A stretch of DNA of 64,000 bases from Bimuria novae-zelandiae CBS 107.79. Its lineage: Eukaryota > Ascomycota > Dothideomycetes > Pleosporales > Didymosphaeriaceae. Positions 24,098 to 36,858 of the stretch are shown piece by piece. Within the stretch, counting starts at the first letter, position 1. Each line of letters begins with the position of its first letter. The notes beneath the pieces are model-generated. The model made no database searches, was not told the origin of the DNA, and worked only from the letters and a program-made list of their open reading frames with translations. The stretch is taken from NCBI GenBank assembly GCA_010015655.1, contig ML976685.1, positions 621,942-685,941 on the forward strand, written 5' to 3'. The translations under genes and the position numbers were made by a program.

Positions 24098-25244
24098 ATG
24101 GCACCCAAGATCTTCTTGTATGCCTTAACAAACCCCACTTCTTTTTGCATGTACTGGTAACACCTCCAGGACCGGTGGAACAGGCTACATCGGCGGCTCC
24201 GTCCTGCACACCCTCGCAACCGCCCATCCAGAATACGAAATCACAGTCCTCCTCCGCAAAACGCCCCCCTCGTTCCCCTCCACCTACCCCAACGTGAAAA
24301 TCGTCCAGGGCGACTACGACAGCGCAGCCATCCTATCCGAGCAAGCCAAAAACGCCGACATCGTCGTGCGTACGTCTCCCCTACTCCATCATTTCCAAAA
24401 ACCACCTCAACCCAGCATGTCCAAGTACTAACAAGACGATCCAGACAACGGCGACTCCGACCACACCCCTTCCCTCACAGCCCTCCTCTCCGGCCTCCGT
24501 CAACGCCAGTCCGCAGGTTACATCCTCCACCTCTCGGGCACCGGCATCGTAGCCGACTGGTCCTCACCCACTTATCTCGGGCGTCTCAACCCAAAAATCT
24601 GGACCGACACGGACGATCTCAGCGCCATCGCCTCCCTCCCGGACCAAGCCTTCCACCGCGCCACCGAAAAACTTCTCTTCGAAACGGCCGCCGCGCACGG
24701 GGCCAAGGTGAAAGTAGCCATCATGTGCCCCCCGGATATCTACGGCAAAGGAAAGGGCCCGGGGAAGACGACGAGCGTGTTTGCACCCATGTACATCGCA
24801 GACGTTAAGAAGAGGGGGGGGAAGGGTTTTTACTACGGCGAGGGCACGAATACGCGGTCGTGGGTGCATATTGATGATTTGTGCAGGTTGTATCTGCGCG
24901 TTGTGGAGGCCGCTGTGGCACACGATGAGAAGGTTTTCGACACCAGGGATCTGCCGGCGTACTTCTTCGCGGGCACGCAGGAACATAGTCATGTGGATGT
25001 TGCCCGCGCCATTGGCGCTGTTCTGAAGAAGAAGGGTGTGGTGGAGGATGCGGAGCCGGTGCCCGTGGAGCTGGAAGAGGTCGATGGGATGTCGAAACAT
25101 CCGCTGTTTCCGCTTTTGGGGCGGTACTTGTATGCTAGTAATTCGCGGACGAGGCCGAAGCGGGCGGAGGCACTGTTTGAATACGAGGGGAAGGCGCCTA
25201 GGTTGCTGGAGACTCTGGAGGAGGATGTTCTGGCGGTGCTGTAG
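24098..25244 (+). CDS. NAD(P)-binding epimerase/reductase-like protein (extended SDR)
   Basis: Three exons (24098-24117, 24170-24369, 24445-25244) give 339 residues. The first intron splits the Rossmann motif: MAPKIFL joins TGGTGYIGGSV, a GxxGxxG dinucleotide-binding loop at residues 8-18. The chain continues as a typical extended short-chain dehydrogenase with a substrate-side motif MCPPDIYGKGKGP and a conserved-looking NTRSWVHIDDLCRLYL. The classical YxxxK catalytic pair is not obvious, which places it with atypical SDRs often labelled nucleoside-diphosphate-sugar epimerase in fungal genomes. Substrate unknown. No signal peptide, so cytosolic. Confidence 0.85.
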
Positions 25245-25635
25245 ACGGTGTGATGAACGTGCAGCAGCCCAGTTGGTAGCAAAGAGAATGTTCCGAGGTG
25301 ATCAGAGCCACGAAACTTACGGAGGATTGCCTGGCATATAGGGCGTTGCAAGCGGCAGCGTATCGAGCTGAAGAGGGACTATCAGATGTAGAAGAGCCTC
25401 ATCAATCATGACATGGTGCGATAGTCCATCCGTACAGATCAGTAGTACGATCTTCACATCACCAGAACAAATGGAAGGGAAGCCGGCAACGATAAAAACC
25501 CGCTTCCTGTCCGTCCACGGACATTGTATCCAGAAAACTACTGCCTTATGCCGACATTCTACCGTGGCCCACTCTCCTATAATTACTAGCTTTCTTCCCA
25601 CATCTCCAATTGCAGGCTCTATAGGGCGCACCGTC
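25245..25635. other. Convergent intergenic spacer
   Basis: 391 bp between the stop codons of the epimerase-like gene and the MAP kinase; 3' untranslated sequence of both is expected here. Confidence 0.5.
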
Positions 25636-27259
<1,624 letters not shown>

Positions 27260-28206
27260 GGTGGCTGTGTCCTAGACTACGGCGTGGGCGGGGTCGGAGT
27301 GTCTTGGGCACGAGGAAGGTGCGCTTCACAGGAAGGGAAAGGAAAGGGCAGAGGAGGCAGCCAGACGTGGCAGGCCAGCTGGAGGAGATATAAGGGATAT
27401 AAGGCACGGAGGTGCTCTAGGCGCGCGGCGAGGTGATGACTGCGATTGACTGGCGCGCACCAGGCGGAACAGGAACAATGACAGGGTCTGTTGCAACCGG
27501 AAAGGCAGGGCCGCCAGGGTGCAGCGCGAATGGCAGAGAAGCAATACGGAAGGCAACAGCGGATCAAAGCGATTGACGAGGGAGGGCAGCGCGGTTGCAA
27601 ATTACAAAGTGCGCAGATGCAAAAGACGGTGATGTTGCTGCCTTTCCCTCGCGCTTGAGGGCGATGGAGGGGCACGCAGTGGCTCGCATTGGACTCCAGC
27701 CGCCGCTAATCACCTTCCAGGCCTGGGCCGCATCTGGGCACCGCCTACCAGACCGCTTTGCGCGGGGTCCGGAGACGCTGACGTAGCCCTACCCGTTATC
27801 CCTCAGCCCATGGCGTAAGGGATTTCCAAGATGCATCTCACTAATCTACTTATACCGTAGCCGTCGTCGCGCACGCCGGTGCAACTCCTTACGGCGTGCA
27901 GATGGGCATGCCAGAGACGTCCGTTTCTTTGTCGCGCGACACCACCCGTGCAAGTGGAACCGTTAAAAGGCTGCCCTGCATGTGACCGCACACGGGGCAG
28001 AATAGATTTGATCCAAGAAATACAACGATTCTACACCTCGCAGATATGCGATGCGTGTATGCACATATTCGTGCGTCGGTCGTCTATTCAGTTGACTCCC
28101 AGGTGCGACAATGCGCAGGTATCTTCCATCAACGCCAAACCGCAGCACCTCCATGTGCAGCTGCATCATTATCCCCCAAACGCCGGCCCAATGCTGTAAC
28201 TTTTGG
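27260..28206. other. Upstream region of the MAP kinase gene
   Basis: 947 bp between the MAP kinase start and the stop of the aspartic-protease-like gene. Frames here are short and without domains. Confidence 0.45.
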
Positions 28207-30338
28207 TCATGATTCGTAAGAGAAACGTCGTCGCGACGTGTCCGTGGATCCCTCTAGGGGAGAGATGGGACAGAGGAGCGTGTCTCCTGTTTCCGACGAG
28301 CCGCCATCGCGCGGAGAGGGCCGCTGCAAGGGCTGGAAGAAGGTGTCGCCCGCTTCCAGGCTCGCTCCATCCACAGTCCTCGGCGTCAGAGGAGTGACTG
28401 GGGACACAGGTAGCCTCCTGTTGACCATTGCAACGTCCAGCCCGGTCAACGGTGGGGGTCTGCTGTACGGTGCTTCTTCTACAGGTGACACATCCGCCGC
28501 TCCATGCCGATCAACTCCGTTGTATCTCGCCTCACGAACCATCATCGTCTCCTTCTCTGAGAGCTGCCGACCGCCGGCTTCGGTAGGGGCAGGCGTGTCA
28601 CCTTCCATTTCGAAGATTTGTCGCTCCGTGTTCTCCACCTCGACTAGTCTTCCGAACATGGTAGGTGGTCCCGCGTCTTTTTTGTCCAGATCCGCATGCT
28701 TCGAATCTGCCGGTAACTCGGCCTTGGGAAACACCTTCGTCCCCTCTCCACTATGTGCTCTTGCTGAATTGAGAGGCTCATCTTTGTCGCTTGGTGGATC
28801 TTTTGCTGCAGCTGCAGCTGCAGCTTGCGCCGCATACTGTATTTTGGCAAATTCATCCTTTCGCTTCCGGTGCCGACGTCTATACCACAGCACGAATGCG
28901 AACACTGCGGATAGCACAACGGCAAAACCAACTCCAAGCGCAATGCCGATGATGGCTCCTGTGGAGAGACCGCTCGATGAGTTGGCAGCCTGTTCATCAG
29001 TGTATTTGGGTGAAAGTATGGGAACAATGCTCTTGTTCTCCTCAAGCTCCCAATTACACGCAGAGATTGAAAAGTTCTGCCGCTCCCAATCCACGATCAA
29101 GTAAGACTCCTGGAGAAAAGTGCGTCCCAGCACGAATTGATTGTCTCTCGTCGCACGCCTGATCGGAAAATAGTTTCTTTGATTGGTCAAGCCTTTGTAG
29201 GGTGGACTAGCTTGCAGATCGAACGCGTTATAGGGAAGGGTAATATTGACGGTAGCATTGCTTGAGTATTTCTGGCCGAGGAGAAAGTTAACGGACGGGT
29301 TCTCCGCCTGGAGTCTGTCGTGAAGCTCATCGTCAACAAGGTAGAGACCCGTCATGTTGTCGTACTGCAAACCGAACTCGGTCTCAAAAGCTTCACACAC
29401 CTCAACCGGTAACCACAGTTCAGCGACGGTCGAGTCGATGTACATGGAAAACGGATCCCGGGTGAGAAGCTTGATGTCTGACTTGGTGGTGCTGGTGGCC
29501 GTTATGTCGACAATGCCCACGACGATGTCTCTCTCATTATCCGGCGCGAATGTCCAGGTTAGATCGTTCTCGGTGAAGCGCGAAGCGTCATAGCCACCGA
29601 GAGTAAGGCTTCCTAGCACGGCAGCTCCGTCTCCGTCTAGCATCATCAGTATCTCGTAGGCTACGGAGTCAAGAAGTACATACGGTATTGTGCACCTGCC
29701 GTGTAGCCAAAAGACACGCTTGGTATGAGGTTCTGCTCAAAGAGAAGTGACATGTAAGCTGGCGAGGGGTCTGTGAAGTTGGTAAAGTTGGTAGGCTTCG
29801 GATTTACGCCAAAGTGACCGAGCCAGAAGTCGCTTGAGATGACGGTGCCGACGGTCGTGTTGTGCAGCGTTGGACCCATTTCACCGGGCAAACCCAGTCC
29901 CACAGTGTCCCACCCATACTGGCCGTTGCCTGACAGTTCTAAATTCTGCTCGATCCATAACTGGTAGAAGCCGTTGTTGTCCCAGGTGGTAGACTCGCTG
30001 GCATTAAAGGTCCAACCACGGGAGTTGTAACAATCCGAATCTTCCTTCTCAGTCGTGGAGTTTGTCGCCTCGTCTGTCTCAGATATCATGCATGCGCGCT
30101 TGGCTATTGCCCACGTCTGCTGGCTGGCGGTTGAGACGAAAACGCGCACGACTTGGTAGGGACTCCCGATGCGCAAACTGAACGTGTTCCATTTTCCGTC
30201 AATGCCCTCCCAGTTCTGATCAGGCGCAACCGAAATCGGGTCAGGAACGGTCTTGTTATCGGCGAGGCATGTCGCGAAGAGTGTTGCGGCGAGAAGGAGG
30301 GCATGGAAGGCGCGCTCTCGATGTCGCTGCGCGCCCAT
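28207..30338 (-). CDS. Membrane-anchored aspartic-protease-fold protein, catalytic site incomplete
   Basis: Two exons (30338-29684, 29636-28207; 47-bp intron) give 694 residues. An N-terminal signal peptide (Leu/Ala-rich, to about residue 26) leads into a pepsin-like ectodomain with many N-glycosylation sites. At the first active-site position the expected DTGS is STAS (VFVSTASQQTWAI, about residues 67-79). The second position keeps an Asp as IDST (about residue 285). It should therefore be a poor or inactive protease. A single membrane segment at about 445-468 (GIALGVGFAVVLSAVFAFVL) is followed by an Arg/Lys-rich stop-transfer stretch and a 220-residue polar cytoplasmic tail. Such proteins are common in filamentous ascomycetes; a surface or sensor role is inference. 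It is divergent from the GPI-type wall protein gene. Confidence 0.85.
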
Positions 30339-31894
30339 TTCGTTGACTAAGCGGCGTGTAAGGAAGCCACTCAGCCACGAGAGCGAAGGCGAGCATCATC
30401 ACTCCACATTGCGCTCAAGCAGAGCTTCAGAGGGGAGAGGCCAGAGGAAGAGGGCAAGGACACAAGACTCCGGCCTAGCCCAGGCGGCACCGAGAGCCTA
30501 GAGGTTGACCCAGATTGCGACCGGGATCTCGAATTGCGCAACCGAGCCTCTAGCCATGGCTCAGGCGGATGTCCCTAACGCTGTTTGTCGCCCCGTCGGA
30601 CGCATAAACGATTCCATCTAGAGCCAATCTAGATTCTCGATAGCGGATGTTTCATCCAGCACGCCGTGCCAGTCGCTTTGGGGCCGCTGTGAACGCCCGT
30701 CATCAGTCATTTGTCGCGTCTCGAGGGCGCGGAGATGCTGGGGCAGCCCACGACGCCTCGCTCAGCTGTCTCCTGGGCGCGAGTCTGCCGCGACTTTCAT
30801 CCGGCACTTTTCCCGTGTATATGAGTGTGTATCCAGGTGTGGCCTTGCATGCCCCTCTTCCGCTACACCCGGGCTAGCACACTGCTCGGCGAGCATCACC
30901 TGCCCGAGGAAGCTTCGGCAGCATCGACACCATCACCAAGCTACGAATTCCTCGTCGCGCGCGTTGCTCCGAAGGTTAGCGACTGGCGGGCGCAAAGAGG
31001 AGCTGGGATCGCCGTCCAAGCACCCTGACCCACGCCCTCTCGCTGGAACCCCTCATGGTTGGATGCTTTCCGAGCTACAGCGCCAGGGGCAACCTTCGAG
31101 GGTCTCCAGGGCCGCGAATCCACGTTGCCGGAGTCATCAGCCTCCTCTGCCTGCAGTCACAACCTGGCCATTTGCCATTCCTGTTCGCAGCTCGTCTGGA
31201 GACCTGTAGGGATGTTTCCGAGCCATTCTCATTCTGTTAAACATCCCGCTTAACGCATGAATCGTTCCCTGCTATCCGCAAAAGCAACTGGCGCACAGAC
31301 AATGTCGAAGAGTTGCTACAGTATCAAAACTCTCCGGCCATTTGTGGCTTAAGGCTTGAGCAAGCTTTTGCCACATCCTCCTGCATACATATCCATGCTA
31401 AAATCAGGCTATAGGCAATGGAGGCGTTTCCTAAGTGGTTTAGTATTGCGAAAGAATAGTAGAGTGGGCCAACCACATTGGCACGCATTGCCGTTCTCGT
31501 GACAGCGTACGTCTACCCACTCTGAGCCTTCAACAAAGTGTCCAACGTCACAATGTTTCCTCAAGGACAGCCCGCAAGAAATCTGGATACGCTGGTGTGA
31601 CAAAGCTCGTATTGCTTCCCTGCAAAGGGTACATTCGTTGCTGGTCGAAGACTATCTTCAATTTTTTTGATTCGTTTGATTTGGCACGGTCGAAGTGCCG
31701 TGAGCTGAACTCTGCGAGTCACGCCAACAATCGTCGGTGCAACGGATCGATACTAATTCGATAGGCGACCGCGTGGCTAGTGCAACTCCAGCCATCCCGC
31801 TCTCTGAAATTCCCCTTTCATCCTCTCTCGTTTGGGGGCATGTCTCTCGCTTCCACCACGTTCGTTATTGCACGATAGAGTGCACGCTGTGGGG
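30339..31894. promoter_or_regulatory. Long divergent intergenic region between two surface-protein genes
   Basis: 1556 bp between the starts of the aspartic-protease-like gene and the GPI-type wall protein gene. No coding frame is convincing. It must contain both promoters; no TATA element stands out. Confidence 0.45.
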
Positions 31895-34800
31895 ATGTTT
31901 GGTGTTCTGTGGCTGATCCTTTTGTGGATCGCGTCCCTTGCGGTAGCTGCTGCTTACCGCCCGCACGGTACTGTAGGATTCGATCCACACGCCTCGTGTT
32001 CCTTCGTGCTAACTCAAGCTAAGCACCGTATTCAAATACAACATTGGGAACTTTTATATCCACCCCATATCCTTTCGCTACTTCGGTACCGTCGGAGAGC
32101 ACACAGTCTTCGCGGCCCGTGGAGTCATTCACCGTCTCATCAATAGCGTATACGCCTTTATCAAACACTCCCAGCAGCATTAGACGATCCTCTCTAGAAC
32201 CGTCACCGAGTCCTTGGTCAGCAATAACTACATCATTAATCACACCGTACACTACCCAGCAACCTCCTTCCGGAACGCCTGCTATACCGTTATGGTCCGT
32301 GTCCACGCCCTCGCCAAGCAAGTTCAACGGCACACAGAACCTTTCGTCTGAACATCCTTCAAATTATGTATTTACTCCCGTATCATCGACACACCGCTCC
32401 TCGCCACCACCATTGCACTCGGTGTATGGATCAAGCGCCTTTTCCAGCGGGTATGGGCTTCCCAGGTCGAGCGAACACCGCGCACCTTACCTTGTCAATG
32501 GAACTGGACCCGTCACCTCGGCCAGTGGCTACGGCTACCCTAAGCTTACAGGAAGTGTTTATCCTTCCTGGGCATTGAACAGCACGGGTAAGAGCAGGAA
32601 CTCAACTATCTTGAACACATTGTGTACCGTTAACGTACCAAGCGCAAACGTAGAATGGTGGTATGGAGCGACTTTCTGGTCCGGCGTTGGAACATTTACG
32701 CGTTTCCTTCCCAACTTGACCAGCTACGATGAACAGTACATGACCATGGTACCTAACACTCAGACTGGACCGTTTGATGTAGCTAGCGCGATCGCGAGCG
32801 ATTTTCCATATTCAGAGCATGCCACCTACGATGCCGAATGGGATATGACCTGGACGGACTATATTCCTTACACCGTAACGCCCGCAGCTGCAACGACCTC
32901 TATTGTTGAGCGTGATTATGTCCCTACTCTTCCCCCTGGGAACTATTTCCCACAGTCGGACATCTTCTCGTATTTGCGACCTAGTAGCGTCGATGCAAGT
33001 GTTCTTATTGCCACGGCCGCAAATGCTTCGTCCGCTATGTAAGTTTTTCCGCCCGCCCGCTCTCAAATTAGTAGACAAGACTCTAGGCTGACAAAAGCAG
33101 GACTTCTGCAACACCATTTGTGTACTTTTCGGCCTACGAAGTAGAGTCCGAAACGAACGGCACTACCGTCACACAAATGATCAATCTACCTCAACCCACA
33201 GCGATCGAGTATGCAATCAAAGGCATCGAAGACTCCGCTTCCGCTTCCGGCACAGTACCTGCAGACTTGATGCAGCACATCCCGCAATCCACCTGCGTCC
33301 CCGGAACGTTCCAAGGCGCGGTCACTGTCCTGGTCGTGCTTGATCTGTTATACGTTTACCGATCTCGTGTGAATCCGTTCATCATCCACATCGAATCCTC
33401 GGTTGAAGGTTGGGGAGATGACCCTATTGTTGTGTTTCAGGCTACACCCACGGGCCCGGGACGGCTCATGACGATAGACCTCGATCCGGAACCGACCCAA
33501 GGCGGAGCAAAGGAGACTTCTGCTAGCAATCCTGTACCTCAGAGTGCGCCGGCTCAACCACCGGTCTCTACTCCTGCGGTTGCGGGTGGCGCGTCAGAGA
33601 GTCCTCGGCCGGGGAATAACTCGCCCGGCGGAAGTCAAAACGGTGCCAGTTCCTCTAGAGGAACCTCATCTGGATCAGGTCAGCCCGGAGGCAGTCAATC
33701 TGGAAGTGGTGAGCCGAGCGGTGGGCAATCGGGAAACAGCCAGTCCAGCGGAAACTCTCCAGGGGGAGGGCCTTCAAAGCCGAATGTCATCACGTCACCC
33801 AGGGAGACTGTTGGGAGTATCGGTTCTAACCCAGTCATTGTCGGACCCTCATCTGTTGTCATTGTCGGTTCGCAAACGCTCCAGCCGGGTGCAGCTGCCG
33901 TGACGGTCGGCGGAAGTGTTGTTTCAGTCGTGCCTTCTGCAACAGCAATCGTCGTCAACGATCACACTTCCGCTCTGCCTGTTGTAGCCAATCCTGGCTC
34001 TCCCTCGCAAACAATTGGCGCAATCGGCGGCAGCCCCATCGTTGTCGGCCCATCTTCTGTTGTCGTTGTGGGGACGCAGACTCTACAGCCAGGCGGGGGC
34101 GCTGTACTGGTGAATGGAAGCCCAATCTCACTTGTACCATCTGGGAACGCCGTTGTTGTAGGAAGTACGACTTCGAATGGCCACATCATCGGAACGAAGA
34201 CGTCGTTCCTACCGAGTGTTATCTTCCCTACAGAACCAGCGCGAGCGCAACCCGGATCACCTCCGCCTGTCCTGACAATCGGTTCATCCACTTTGACTGC
34301 CAATGCTGCCACACAATTCTTCATCGCGCCCGGTCAGACGCTCACTCCTGGTGGGACCGCGACCATCGATGGGAAGCCAGTGAGTCTCGACTCGTCAGCA
34401 GCGTTCCTTGTCGTGGCCGGGTCGACCCAGGTCCTGCCTACCTCTCCTCCGTCGAGGGCCACCTCTAAACCGGAAATTGTCGTGGGTGGCTCTACCATCA
34501 CGGCACTTCCAAACAACAATGCCATCAACGAAGGCAATGCCGCAAATGCCGGAAACGATGCTTCTGGACCAACATTCATTGTATCAGGTCAGACACTATC
34601 GCCAGGCCGTCAGATAATAGTAGATGGCAACACCATTTCCCTAGCCCCTTCAGGCTCCTTCGTCGTAATCAACGGCGTCACCTCCACCATCACCAACGCC
34701 GATGCATCTCATCGAACTCCCCCACCGCTCACCATCGGCTCCAACACCCTCTCTGCTCTCCCCGGCCCGGGCACCACCTTCGCATTCGGCACCCAGGTCC

Positions 34801-35525
34801 TCACGCCCGGCGGCGTCATCACGGTCGACGGTACTACCGTATCCCTCTCGCCCTCTACCAACGCCGTCGTAATCAACGGCGTAACCTCCACCTTCGAAAC
34901 CGCCGCTGCCGCCCGCACAACACAGCCACCCCTCACCCTCGACGGTGACATCGTCACCCCGCTCCCCGGCCCAGGCACGTCCTACGCCCTCGGCGACCAA
35001 ATCCTGACCCCCGGCGGCATCGTCACCGTCGACGGGACTACCATCTCCCTCGCGCCCGACGCCACCGCCCTCGTCGTCAACGGCGTCACCACCACGCTAA
35101 ACCCACCAGCAGCGCATGCAGCAAGCATAACGAATCCGCCCGTCCTCACCATCGGGTCGCAAACCTACACCGCTGCTCCGGGAAGCGGGACGTCGTTCGT
35201 CATCGACGGGCAGACGCTCACGCTGGGTGGCACGCTCGTGGTGAACGGCACAACGATTAGTCTTGGGCTCGGCGCAACCGAATTGGTGTACGGGAGTGCG
35301 GGGCGGAGCACGACGGAGATGCTGTTTCCTGGTACGACGACGAGGGGGGCGCGGACGATGAGCTCGGTATCGGCGTCTGCGTCGGTGACTGCGGGCTCGA
35401 CAGGTGCGGATGGCGCGGTTGCACCGACGATGAGTGCGCCTGGTGCGGGGCATGGGTTGCGCCCTTCGAGACTGCCGTGTTCGATGGGAGCGCTCTGTTT
35501 CCTGGGCGCGTTGTTGCTTTTATGA
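31895..35525 (+). CDS. GPI-type cell-wall protein with seven repeated beta-like modules
   Basis: Three exons (31895-31967, 32024-33038, 33101-35525; introns 56 and 62 bp) give 1170 residues. The first exon encodes a signal peptide (FGVLWLILLWIASLAVAAA); splicing is needed to connect it to the main frame. Next come a Ser/Thr/Pro-rich region, a non-repetitive domain (about 190-500) with several Trp and Cys, and a Gly/Ser-rich linker (about 510-595). Seven modules of about 55-75 residues follow (roughly 600-1110), with the pattern xxIGxxTLxxxPG, then GQTLTPGGxxxVDGTTISL and APSxTAVVVNGVT. The C-terminus ends in a hydrophobic stretch (MGALCFLGALLLL) after small residues, as in a GPI-anchor signal. 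It is probably a wall-linked adhesin or structural protein. GC content rises in the last modules. Confidence 0.85.
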
Positions 35526-36040
35526 GCGGGGCTCGTGCTTGCGCTTCTTCATTTGCGCGCGCTTTGGTTTTCTGTATAATAGTTTAATCTCGATTACGAC
35601 ATGATGATATGGATACACTGGGTCGGTTGGGGAAAAGGGCATTGGGACTGGAAACTCGGATCTAAGGGATGTAATTGCATAAGGTTTTGGGATATGGCAT
35701 GGGATGGGACGGTACTCTGCACAGGCAAGGCGTTGGAGGCATGATATAATGCATGTAATGTAATACAAGCATATCGGTATTATAAGACGCCATTGTGTCC
35801 ATTATGAATGGGATCCACATCACCTTGGTATCTTCCTCGTTGCCATAATAATGACCGAAACACCCGTAACCCTGCCCGAAAACTGCTCTTAATCGTACCA
35901 TCATATCCCATAACCACATTAACGTTCGTAAACCAGACATCACCGGACCGGTGTCTCACACCTACCCACTCGCCACACCTCGTCGCCTAGCATTAAACCC
36001 CCCATACACCAACAAAACAAGCAGACCTCTGTCAGCCCTG
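35526..36040. other. Convergent intergenic spacer
   Basis: 515 bp of AT-richer DNA between the stop codons of the wall protein and the next leftward coding segment; no gene seen. Confidence 0.45.
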
Positions 36041-36454
36041 CTATCCCTTATGTCTCGCCCACATCGTATTCGCAAAGTGCTTTTTCGGCAGATGCTGACG
36101 GAAGAACCCCGGCGGCGTATTCTTCGCACTCGCCCTCGCACTCCTACGTCCGGATCCAGACCCAGGCTCCTCGCTCCCAGCAGTGTCCCTAGACGGAGTC
36201 TCTGAAGCCGCCGTGGTCCGATCGTCCGTCGGTCTAAAGCTGCTGGGGAGATCGAACTCCGAATTTTCGAGAGAAGCGAGGTGCTCTTCCCTGAGAATAG
36301 GCGCCATGATGCTAGAGCCAGCACACTGCTTCTTAGGGCGAGCGGGGAGATTAGGGAAGTTGACTTTGCTGACGCTGGATTCCTGGCTGGACTGCTGGCT
36401 ACCCCGGGCACTTCGAAGCGACTGGCGTCCGATGTTGACCTTAGGTCTATTCAC
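36041..36454 (-). CDS. Coding segment of unresolved gene, Ser/Arg-rich
   Basis: An open leftward frame of about 137 codons ends at 36041. It has a coherent C-terminal part (GFFRQHLPKKHFANTMWARH) and a polar, basic middle. It has no usable upstream ATG, since a TAA lies just before it at about 36475, so it must be a 3' exon. Its upstream partner could be the open frame at 36492-36776, which carries the DTDES repeat, or the gene that starts at 38754. The best acceptor is the AACAG near 36474. The strong donor GTGAGT near 36496 would leave an intron of only 23-34 bp, so no model is secure. Confidence 0.4.
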   Translation of the reverse strand: MNRPKVNIGRQSLRSARGSQQSSQESSVSKVNFPNLPARPKKQCAGSSIMAPILREEHLASLENSEFDLPSSFRPTDDRTTAASETPSRDTAGSEEPGSGSGRRSARASAKNTPPGFFRQHLPKKHFANTMWARHKG

Positions 36455-36510
36455 CCATAAGCTTTGGAATTTCTGTTAACGGAGAGTGAACTCACTCCGA
36501 ATCTGTGCTG

Positions 36511-36555
36511 GATTCATCTGTGTCAGATTCATCTGTGTCGGATTCATCTGTGTCA
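36511..36555 (-). repeat. Three perfect 15-bp tandem repeats
   Basis: GATTCATCTGTGTC(A/G) three times on the + strand. Read leftward in one frame they encode DTDES repeated, an acidic tract just before the unresolved splice junction described for 36041-36454. Confidence 0.8.
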
Positions 36556-36858
36556 GAGTCTACCACGTTCGTGGAGACGTTCTTTCTTGCCGAGCCTAAA
36601 GCGTTAGCATGAAACCCCGAGGATGTAAAAACCACTTGCTCCCCGACGAATGGCAGCGGAATGGGAAACAGGTTTGGAAGACGCAACATGTTATTTCTTT
36701 CCCCGGTGTATCCCTGGCGGTAATCCGGTAAACGTCTACTTGAGATCCAAGGTAATCTAAAGCGGCTGCAGCACACTGTATAGTCGCTCAAACGCTAAGA
36801 AATTGCCAACCAAAAATGTGATAGGGTAGTACGGAACAAAGTGTGGCCAAGGCCTGGA

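Noticed and set aside
28238..29104. 288-codon + strand frame
   Set aside because: Antisense shadow of the aspartic-protease-like gene.
33039..33100. Two separate genes at 32.0-33.0 and 33.1-35.5 kb
   Set aside because: A GTAAGT donor and AG acceptor with matching phase join them, and only the joined product has both signal peptide and GPI-like tail.
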